A program made the position numbers and the translations under genes. The notes under the pieces were generated by a model, which did not search any database, was not told the DNA's origin, and saw only the letters and a list, made by a program, of their open reading frames with translations. Positions 37,651 to 46,445 of a DNA stretch of 64,000 bases are shown piece by piece. Numbering within the stretch: position 1 is the first letter of the stretch; each line of letters starts with the position of its first letter. This DNA comes from Scatophagus argus (lineage: Eukaryota > Chordata > Actinopteri > Scatophagidae): positions 6,196,862 through 6,260,861 of the forward strand of contig NC_058510.1 of assembly GCF_020382885.2 (NCBI RefSeq). The letters run 5' to 3'.

Positions 37651-40372
37651 ATACAGGTAAGAGTGTAAGTTTCAGTAATGGAACTTACCCTGCAGTTGTA
37701 CTGTAATGAGGACTGACCCGCTTGATGCTTGCACGGCTGCCTCCTACATAGCAGTGGTGTCATCTTCGAGTCTATTTATTGTACACCTTTGATATTTTAA
37801 CTGTATGCTGAACCCCCCACCCCCCTTCTCCCCGTCGGTGACAGGCTGGAATGGAAGTTGAAGCTCCTGCATATACACTTTTCATTATTCAGAGGCACAT
37901 GTGCAATTGGACCCAGCAGGATCTGCTTGTGCTGCAGGATACAGGTTTATATTTGTGTGTGTGATACTCTGATATGAACCTCAGAGGTGATGAAGACATT
38001 TCTGAGGCAAGTAAGTGAGTAAAGAAAAAAAAACACAAAAGGGAAGTTTGCGCTAAACATGGGTAGTTTTTATTTAGCTAGTGAGTTACCTAGAGGAGAA
38101 AACTGTCACATCCTTGCAGTTGATGTCTTGCAGTGTTGGGGGAATCCCAGTCAAGCCAATCAGGAGAGGGTGGTGGAGGGGGGTTTCTCCCAAAAGTGCT
38201 AAGAGTTGTTGAGGACAGACAGTCTGATTGAGCCTGAGGTACAGTAGAGTACATCAACATCAGAGCAAAGACAGTCGCCCACAGGGCCTCGAGGAGGCCA
38301 CTGCAGCAGGTTTCTCCTCAGACAAATGCACTTCAGAATGACAGAATCACAAGAGAGAGAGAGAACAAAAACCCAAACATGTGCACTGGCCAGTGATTGC
38401 CAGCCTGCTGCATAATTTTAATCTTTTGGTACACAGAAACGGATGCAGAGAGAAAGAGTTGTGAGTGTGTGTGTGTTGGGGCAGGGGGAATACATCCTAT
38501 GATTGGCATGATTGTGGCTGTTTCCCAATTATTTCGTCCCACCTGTCAATCACCCAAACCTCAGTCTGAGGAGGATCAGACAGTTGACTACAGATTCAAG
38601 TAAAAGATTAATTCATACATATTGTCTTTAATTCTCTTCAGGAGCTGATGAGGCTCGCCAGTATCGAAAACATTTGAGGCATTACCAAAAAGAATTACCC
38701 GCCGAAATCTTCTGACCACTTTGGTTAGTCAGTTAGTTGCTCACAAACAAAAGTCAAAAAAGAACACAAGAACAGATAGAGAGTTAAGGAAACTGGTAGA
38801 GGCTGTTTGGAGGGACTGAAAGTGCTTTAAAGACAAGAGTATTCAAAGTGGGTTACGTTCTTTTTCGCGTGAGACACGGGGTGGGGGGGTTTTGATGCAC
38901 CAGTCAGCGGATACAGATGAGTCCATCTAGTGTCATGTTCAAGTGTTCAGAGACATTGTCATCTTCAGCAGAAAGATTGTGAGAGCCTTCCCTCCTTGCG
39001 GTTAGGCATTTTTTTTTATTTAAGGTCCTACGTCATTAGTGTTGCAGCTGTGGCAGAGAGCTTGCTTGAAGGTTACTGTTTATTTCTATTGCGCTCCTGG
39101 CAAGAGAATAAACAGAAAAGTGATAATCAGTGGATGGCACTGCAAGAAGAGCAACAAGGGACACAAACATGAACAAAAGCTACAAGTACAACATCGGAGC
39201 TGCCTGGAATTTCAATCACGGGATAAATGTCAAATGTACACGCAAGGTCCCAGCTGAAGATGTGTACACTTCACATGTTGTTGCTGACTGTTCATCCTGG
39301 GATGCATTAAATGTCTCAGGGGAAGCTGGGCGCTCTGATAGGTGCTCCTGAATATACTACTACCAGAGATGGCTAAAAACCACTTATGAAAGCAATCAAT
39401 ATTGATCAAACTTTCAAGAAGAGATGCATCAAATGTAATGATTGTGTCGATCTCATACACTGCTTAGGATTTACTGAAGTTTTCTATTTTGGGATGTCTC
39501 CAAAGGGACCAAAGAGAAAAATTAACTATTAAAACAATAAATAACAATAACTTGTGACTAGAGAACAGTTGTCGAAAGTCTAAATCCAAAAGCATTTTTC
39601 ATGTGATCTCATAAAGCCTTGCAAAGAATGAGACTGAACACTGTGACTTCCCGTTCTCCGGAAAGTGTTGGTTTCAGTAACAAACATTTGAATCTTAGAT
39701 CAAAGAAAACTCAAATGATGTTTGGTATGTTATCTCAAACATTATTATATTCCAGCATGAGCACAGTCTCACATATCTTTTGTGAAAAAAAAAAATCATG
39801 ATTAGGTATTTGTGTTGCCACATAAAGTGTTTACAGGGCTCCTCCGATGAAAGCAACCTTTAAGAGGAGAAATGCTTATTTTACTTTCATGTAACTCTAT
39901 AATTTTTACAACCAATCACCAAAGCAGGACACATAGAGCGTTCTCTGTCTTGTGATGAAATAAGAGAGACACAGAGCAAGCAACAAAACATGAGTAATAC
40001 AGCTAAAATAACAAATATTCAAAGGTGTGTCATGGATTACAAAAACAGAGGAATGTTGTTTTGCATGAAAGATGCAATGGAGCAAATAAAACCGTGGGAA
40101 AAAAACCATGAAAGAATAAGAGACCCTACAACTCAGACTATTTGCGTCATCTTTTAGGAGGAGCAGCACTGAGGGATGGGTGTCCATGTCAGTGTTCTGG
40201 GAAAGCTGTGTGAGACCCAGGCCTCAAATGTAACTCTGTCCCCACCATCCACACACGATCTTATACCTCAGCAAGGATGGTGGCCAAATATTCAACTATT
40301 TGATTCAAAATAACTGACGGAAGGTCATAAATTATTTCTTCATAAAATTAGTTATTAATTATTATAGTCGTT
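37651..40372. other. Non-coding, no gene seen
   Basis: Unique sequence with short GT-rich and poly-A tracts. No exon signal was found. Part of this interval could contain the 3' end of the ythdf1 transcript if its terminal exon is distant, but I could not locate it. Confidence 0.45.
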
Positions 40373-40385
40373 ATTTTCCCTGGTG

Positions 40386-40694
40386 GGGGCGGCAGTGGTT
40401 AGCACTGTCGCCTCATAGCAAGAGGGTTCCAGGTTCGAATCCCGGTCTGGGCCCTTCTGTGTGGAGTTTGCATGTTCTCCGGCTTCCTCCCACAATCCCA
40501 AAAACATGCACATTAGGTTAATTTACTCCATGTTCCCCCTAGGTGTGAGAGTGTGCATGTGTGGTTGTCTGTCTTTGTGTGTCAGCCCTGTGACTGACTG
40601 GCGACCAGTCCAGGGTGTAGCCCGCCTCTCGCCTGGAGTCAGCTGGGAAAGGCTCAAGCCCCCCCGTGACCCTGACACATAAGCAGATGGATGG
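40386..40694 (+). mobile_element. tRNA-derived SINE, copy 2
   Basis: Same family as copy 1 but in opposite orientation. It begins GGGGGCGGCAGTGGTTAGCA and keeps box-A-like TGGTTAGCACTG and box-B GGTTCGAATCCC. It lacks the GCGGTGGTGC segment kept in copy 1 and part of the body after TTTGCATGTTCTCC. It ends with AGATGGATGG. No matching 3' target-site duplication was found. The tRNA-like head is part of the SINE and not a functional tRNA gene. Confidence 0.82.
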
Positions 40695-42183
40695 CATAAA
40701 ATCCCCTGTATGAACAGATATTATGTCTGAATTTTAGGTAATATAACTTCTTCCTGGAGTAAGAATCATCCAAATGAAACACATCTCTACTGGTGTGACA
40801 CGCGGTAACCATTACAGCAGACTGTTCTTCAGCTGCGCACACCGTGAGCTTCCTTATTACAATACATCCAGGGGAAGCTAACCTCCAAGTATTAATTTCC
40901 AAATTAGTTATGCTAATCAAATCCTGCAACAACATTTAAATCCAAAGTTATCTTTTTTTATAAAAATGTTTTGTGAAGGTGTTATAGTGCAGGTAGCTGT
41001 GCCGGTCTGACACCTCTCAAAGTTCGGAAAGGACAGGCCAAACAACAGAGAACAATTAACCTTGTCAGGCGAAGGAGGGTGAGGCCTCAGCTGGGCCGAT
41101 CCTGTCATGTAGGAGGTCAGGGCTACAAAAGCAGCACAGCGCAACGCCTGCACAACGCAGGATGAAACAGGCTTTCTACTGACAGGTTGTTTTCAGAAGC
41201 CTGAAAACATTGACTTGAAATATTTATGAGAAAGTAACCCAGCGCATATTAACAAGGTCAGCAGCGAGGAGTCAATACAGCATCAATGGAGCACCAGCAG
41301 TAGGGGAGTGGGAGAAAAAGGAGGGAGCGGGTCATGGGGGTTTTCTAAACACAATTAGATTAGGATACTGGTGAATCGAAGAATGGATGCAGCAGAATAC
41401 TAGCAATGATAACATGTTATTCGGTCCGTGGCTGCAGTTTTTCCACAACAGCAACATCCCACTGTTTTTACTACTCAGACTATGTGGTACACCACTCTTA
41501 TTATCACTGAAACATATTTCAGTTTCCCCTCAGACTGCGCTTACAGTGCGTCCTCTTCAAAACTTTACACTGACAAGTGCAAACATGCATTTTTACCATG
41601 CATTTGGCTGGAAAACTTTTCTTTTTTTTTCCAAGTCAACCCTTTAGAGCATCTGAGGCAAACTGTACCAACTCACAGGCACATTGCAGCCAGTTTGTAG
41701 ACCGGGGGCTTATGTTGTTAAAGACTAATAAAGCATGAGGAGCCTGTGGAGAGCAGAGAGGCTCTGCGTTCAAAGGGAGATCAGAGCCTACATCTGCCTT
41801 TGTCTGAGAGAGGAATGCCAGGAATGTGGGCTATTTCAGGAAACCTCTATGCATCTAACTCCACTTGGGAAGATCACTGCAATCTCAACAGCACAAGATG
41901 GCTGATGAGGAATCAGCGTTTCCTGAGCCTGCTTATGAGTAATGGTGGCATGTCAATCTGCTGACAGGCCTCTGGGAACTTCCATTTACAGACTGTTCAT
42001 TCAGCCACAGGATGTTAACAACCTCTGTCTAAGAGCAGGTGGAACAAGATCAGCTGATTACAGTCTGGCTACAGCCTGTAGCAATGACTCAGTGAAAGTT
42101 AGCCTCCCTTTAACTAAACTGAACTGTCTCGTGCATACAAACAAGCTATTTACAGGGAACAAGGCCCTTTTTATGTGTGTTTA
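40695..42183. other. Probable ythdf1 3' region, terminal exon not found
   Basis: By the donor at 42,190, ythdf1 must have one more short coding exon and its 3' UTR at lower coordinates. I searched here for a minus-strand acceptor followed by the expected Glu-Arg-Gln codons and found no convincing match. No other gene or recognised repeat is visible. Confidence 0.4.
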
Positions 42184-42189
42184 TCTCAC

Positions 42190-43854
42190 CTTCCTCAGAG
42201 CCTCCTCCTCTTCCTGACGTTTCTCATAATGTGCAAAGTCATCAAAGATTGAGGTGGTATGCTTGTAAGTGGCGATAATTTTAAGCACTTGTTTGGCCTT
42301 CTCCAGAGGCACTTCTTGCGTGTCCCTGGAGTTGGTCACTGGCTTGTTGTCATTGTTCTCCAGCCGGATGTGTCGCAGCTGGTTGTTGGGCACGTCTTTG
42401 ATGAAAACCCACTTCACCTCAAACTTGCCCTTCCACTTGTCCTGAGACCAGACGCCTGCATAGGCATTGTAGTCCACCGGTGAGCGCATCTCAGCCACAC
42501 CACAGAAGTGCCCACTGCCATTGACGCTGAACAACAGGTACAGGGGACCCTTGTTGCCCAGTGAGCGGTAGGCCCCATCCAGGCGCTTGTTGCCATGTTC
42601 CGTACTGCACCAGATAGAGTACTTGATTGAGCGGTGGATGTCATCTTCCGAATAGCTCTTGATAATGAAAACACGTCCATTTTTCAAGTTCCAGTCAAAG
42701 TCTTTGGGGTTGTAGTTGTTGAGAGCTCGGAGTTTCTCCAGCATGGGATGCACTTCTCCAGAGCAAGAGGAGGCACTCAGTGGGACACCCCCACCCAGAC
42801 CAAAGCCCTCACCCCGGTTCCTGGGAGCTACCCAACGGTTGGGGGGTGGACCAGGCTGCTGGGGTTGTTGCTGATGAAGGGGCTGTGGGGGGCCAGGTTG
42901 AGAGGAGAGCTGCAGGTGAGGAGGGCCAGGGGGTAAAGGATGTGGGTGTTGGGAGGACTGGAGAGACTGGAGCTGGAAGGGCTGGTGTTGGTGCTGGGGC
43001 TGGTGTTGGTGTTGAGGCTGAGGGGGCAATGGGTTCTGCAGTAAGGGTTGGTGCTGTGCAAGGAGAGGCTGTTGCACCAGGGGCTGTGGGGGCATCATAG
43101 TCTGAGCTAATGGGGGCTTGTTCAGAGAGCCCTTATCGTCCCAAGTACCAATGTTCATATTGTGCTTTATAGGGGGTGGGGGAATAGTAGTGCCTCCCCC
43201 CATCCCCATGTTGGCTTTGGGTTTGACCTTGGGTTGCGGCTTGGCCGGCTTCTTGGCAATGGCTGCCCAGGAGGCAGGTTTAGGTGCGGACGAGCTGACA
43301 GACGGAGGGAGGCTATTGGCTGCCATACTGCTCATACCTGCTGTGCCTCCTAGGGGTGAGCCCACGGTTTTGGTGACAGCTGCCACCATGTCTGTACCCA
43401 GTTTTAACCCTGTCATACCCTGCTCAATGCTATTCAGCACCGGGACTTTGCTAAGCTGGGTGTCACTTCCAAAACCTGCCTGCCCGTCCGTGATGGCCCG
43501 ACCCAGCGAGCTGGGGGCATATCCGTAGCTGTTACTGTAGACTGAACTCTGCGTGGACTGACCCTGAGAGACACTGGTACCCCAGGTAGAAAAGTCCGCA
43601 TTGCCGGGAAAGAAGTTGAAGCCATGCTGGCCCAGGAAGGGAGGCGTGTTCCCCAGGGCACCTGGCTGGCTGAACACACCGTCAGGGATGAAGTGTGGCT
43701 CGCCATTGCTCATCTGTCCATATGTAGTTAGGTAGGGCATAGGAGGGTCTCCTGCTGTGGACCAAGCAGCCTCTCCCAGAGAGTAAGGAAAACCAATGGA
43801 TGGAGCATAGTAGCTAGGCATGTAGGGGTCAGACATTGGTGGATAGCTGTTACT
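42190..43854 (-). CDS. ythdf1: ythdf1 exon 4, main exon
   Basis: Exon of 1,665 bases (555 codons), from acceptor TTTGTCACACAG to donor AAG before GTGAGA. It holds the low-complexity region and whole YTH domain. The open frame continues upstream to 44,010, but that part is intron: the conserved protein starts at SNSYPP. At the other end, the frame running on through GTGAGATAA is intron read-through. Confidence 0.92.
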
Positions 43855-45020
43855 CTGTGTGACAAAGGGAGACAGTTGGCTAATGTACAATACAAAATGA
43901 CAAGCGGCACATTTAACAAGATCAGCAAATAATCTAACACGATGACATAATATTATGAACGGAGAAGATCTATTCTGTGTTGCAGGAACATGTGTCATCT
44001 TTAGGATCAAATGAGAAAAATCACAAAATTGGAGTGGCTGTATTCATGTGTTTAGTGGCTGACGCCTAACATATGCAGCTAATATACCCAAGAGATCTAG
44101 TTGACAGATTGACCATAATATGGTCTATTATAGGACATTACCTGATTTGTCTGGCCACTTAGGTAAGGCTCAAAATCATCATCATTCACACCATCCTTTT
44201 GATGCATCGATCCGTTTTGCACTGGAAGGGTGGAAACAGAAGATATTAAATCATCATGTGCTGTCAGATGTCATGTGATTACACTGATGTCATAAGTGAT
44301 AAAGGCAAGATCTCCGAACAAATGGTGAACTGGAGACATTCAACAATGGCAACATAAATAATAAGCTGCAGTTCAGGCTACAGTTTCATAGCACAATCAC
44401 TAACCTAAGTCCCCTGATAGCATGTTAGCTAATTTTAAAATCACAAGCGCCGGCTATGCCCATAGCTTTGCCACACTGGAATACATTTTAATAAACGAGG
44501 GCTTGAGCATCATTTAAACACCACTGCTGAAAGCCTTACCTTTATTTCCTTGTCCTTTAGGTCTCTGAAATAATGGGCAGCACAGGAAAAAGAGGTGAGA
44601 CTGTTGTCAGATCACGACAGGAAGCAACAAGCACACACACACACAGCGAGAGGGAACAGGCTGCATCCTAATACATGGAAAAATATAACAGACGATCGTA
44701 GTAACCTCAAGCTAAAACCATCAGCCCGGATGTTAACATTTACAGGTTGCTTCGTGCTATTGACCGGATGTCAAACGCTCTGACATCCAGTAAACGGTGC
44801 CGCATAGGCAGCCGGCTACAGCCTGAGTTGTTTGGCAGTACAGTTGGCCTACATTATAGCCAATAGCTATCATATATCAACGACTTTTACAGCCTGTTTG
44901 ATCTGACATACCACACCAACATCAAACTGTTGTCGGCAAAGTTTCATTCCGCCGCACGGCTGATTTATACCACAATTCAGCTTTCCATACACGAACCTGA
45001 TCGACAGTGGTCGCAGACAT
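42190..45020 (-). CDS. ythdf1: ythdf1, YTH-domain m6A reader (partial at 3' end)
   Basis: Encodes a cytoplasmic reader that binds N6-methyladenosine in mRNA through its YTH domain and affects translation and decay. Four exons join in frame: 44,997-45,020, 44,540-44,564, 44,142-44,221 and 42,190-43,854, giving 598 residues before the last junction; human YTHDF1 has 559. Visible are N-terminal MSATTVDQ, the family block [11 protein letters not shown], a Pro/Gln/His-rich disordered stretch (about 292-383), and the YTH domain (about 437-575) with cage tryptophans Trp458, Trp512 and Trp517. Their spacing of 54 and 5 residues equals that of human YTHDF1. [11 protein letters not shown] and [13 protein letters not shown] favour YTHDF1 over YTHDF2 and YTHDF3. 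The final few codons lie on a terminal exon that I could not find. Confidence 0.9.
44142..44221 (-). CDS. ythdf1: ythdf1 exon 3
   Basis: Eighty bases. It completes a Val codon, then encodes [20 protein letters not shown] followed by SGQTNQ, and ends at CAG before GTAATG. Frame and sequence agree with YTHDF proteins. Confidence 0.9.
44540..44564 (-). CDS. ythdf1: ythdf1 exon 2, 25-base microexon
   Basis: Encodes RPKGQGNK plus one base of the next codon, between acceptor TTTCAG and donor GTAAGG. The residues equal the family motif (T/P)KGQxNKVQNG, so the exon is real despite its size. Confidence 0.88.
44997..45020 (-). CDS. ythdf1: ythdf1 coding exon 1
   Basis: Eight codons, MSATTVDQ, with ATG at 45,020-45,018. 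The donor follows CAG as GTTCGT, unusual in having T at +3. The match to the conserved YTHDF1 N-terminus fixes the start. Confidence 0.85.
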
Positions 45021-45430
45021 CCTCCAGGAACCGAAACTGATCGCTGTTTGTGAGACTGTCCGCGGCTTCCCCCTGCTTCTCTCTTCACTCCGGCGCTTTC
45101 CTGACTCGTCTCTCGGGTTGTCCAATCACTCTGTAACGGTTACAAGGCAGCGTTTCCCCCCCCTGTGGTCAGACCTGACGACGATCCGCTTCTTCTTCTG
45201 GCTGTTACAGACGGCGACTTCGGGTCTGTAGAGAAGGCGTCAGTTAACTTAATGTGTCCGATCCCGTCACAGATTGTATAGTAGAGTCAATCTGAAACTG
45301 ACTAGTTTCTCACTAGAATATCCCTTACCATATTCCACAATGGCGGACAGGCTTCTTACTCCCGCTTCCGTTCCGTTCTGCTGCTCCGTGACCTTCCGCC
45401 TGTGACGCTCTGAGTCATGTTACAAACTGA
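45021..45430 (-). promoter_or_regulatory. ythdf1 5' UTR and promoter region
   Basis: Upstream of the ythdf1 start the sequence is locally C/G-richer and carries a CCAAT box (45,121-45,125 on the plus strand). A YY1-like ACAATGGCGGAC lies at 45,347-45,358. On the minus strand GAATATG followed by GTAAGG (near 45,335) is a good donor, so an alternative untranslated first exon is possible. No TATA box was seen, as usual for housekeeping genes. Confidence 0.5.
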
Positions 45431-45538
45431 CACTTCACATGACAGTCACAAACACACAAGTTCCCTGCTACTTTCATTTTATTCTCTATTCACGGTTATT
45501 TTAGCCGTTTTACTGACCTGCTATGGTCCTGTCAGATC

Positions 45539-45556
45539 TATATATATATATATATA
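45539..45556. repeat. (TA)9 microsatellite
   Basis: Pure TA run between the divergent ythdf1 and abhd10 promoters. Confidence 0.92.
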
Positions 45557-45734
45557 AACAATCAGTCCATCAGGGATCAGGGAGCCACTTTTAGCTTAAC
45601 CAGCAAATACCAAGCCCAGATTTTCACGTGGACAAAATAAAATTAGTACAAAATTAATTGCATTCAAAATTATAAATACATGCATAAGTGTAAGTGTGTT
45701 GAACGCGAGTCGTGTACAAAACTTTAGGCTCATT

Positions 45735-46284
45735 GAGTATTTTCCATTTCCTGTTGTTTTCTATTTATATTTCACTGCATTTCAGAGGCAGCTGTAACAG
45801 ACAGAAAAGACTTTAAATCAGAGCATATGACGCAGAAAATATGATGTATTGTTATTGGTTACCGGATAAAAAAGTACCTTAGATTAGCTTCTCTATCTAT
45901 AAACCCTCACCTAGACTAAATTCAAGAGTAAATAAAGGGATTTTACCTTCTTTTGACAAATACATCTAGGTTGCTTACTTATATTGACTAACAAAGAAAT
46001 CCAGCTGGCTTTTTCCTGCCACTATAGATGTAAGGTATAGAAATAGTTTAACCCAATCCATCAATGTCTTTGATGGATTGACTGAAAATGATAAGGGCCA
46101 CTGTGACACGTAATTAGGCTACTTTTTAATTGGATTCTTTGAGTTAATCTTTTGATAATATTCATGCACTTTTTCTTAAGTTAATCTAAGTTTGAATGCA
46201 CGACTTTTGCTTGTAATGGAACATTTTTTCACTGTAGCACGTCTACTTCTATTTGAAGGATCTGAACACCTTCTTCCACTACTG
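45735..46284 (+). mobile_element. MITE copy between ythdf1 and abhd10
   Basis: Near full-length copy of the same MITE family. It runs from ATTGAGTATTTTCCATTTCC and CACTGCATTTCAGAGGCAGC at one end to GTTTGAATGCACGACTTTTG, CTTGTAATGGAACATTTTTT and GGATCTGAACACC, with the terminal TTCTTCCACTACTG ending at 46,284. It stops 67 bases before the abhd10 start codon. Confidence 0.75.
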
Positions 46285-46351
46285 CTCTATGAGTGGACGA
46301 GAGTCTCTGGCGCTACTCTCGCGATATTTCCTCAGTGGGGTCAGGATCAGT
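46285..46351 (+). promoter_or_regulatory. abhd10 proximal promoter or 5' UTR
   Basis: The 67 bases between the MITE end and the start codon contain TCTCGCGATA (46,317-46,326), close to the TCTCGCGAGA core-promoter element typical of TATA-less housekeeping genes. The start site is unknown and may lie inside the MITE. Confidence 0.4.
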
Positions 46352-46445
46352 ATGGCAGCCGTCGCGCTGAGGTCCTGTCGCAGAGGACTTTCACAGATAT
46401 TAAGTAATGGAGGGCTCGCAGCTTTGTCTTCAAAGCGTCTGGAAG
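46352..46445 (+). CDS. abhd10: abhd10 exon 1, targeting peptide
   Basis: ATG at 46,352; codes [20 protein letters not shown] and ends after KRLE plus one base. The donor GAAG before GTTCGT was chosen because its phase joins exon 2 as Gly-Asp-Arg-Arg; the alternative at 46,506 (AAAG before GTATTT) would break the frame. The open frame goes on into the intron to 46,558. Confidence 0.75.

Noticed and set aside
40386..40450. tRNA-like sequence with box A and box B
   Set aside because: Head of a SINE: it cannot fold as a full cloverleaf with acceptor pairing, and it is followed by the SINE body.
1..42180. miR-124 or miR-1/133 precursor, expected near YTHDF1 by human synteny
   Set aside because: Looked for the mature miR-124 sequence and for miR-1/133a on both strands by eye and found none; a computational scan could still find one.
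42634..43528. Plus-strand frames of 100-136 codons opposite ythdf1
   Set aside because: Shadows of the Pro/Gln-rich ythdf1 coding sequence, with Gly/Val/Ala-rich low-complexity translations and no domain.
43855..44010. N-terminal extension of the long ythdf1 frame, starting [10 protein letters not shown]
   Set aside because: It is intron sequence: a good acceptor lies at 43,855, the conserved protein begins at SNSYPP, and three upstream exons supply the true N-terminus.
45344..45415. Small plus-strand frame starting ATGGCGGAC
   Set aside because: Only 21 codons, with no splice donor before the stop; better read as a YY1-type promoter motif.
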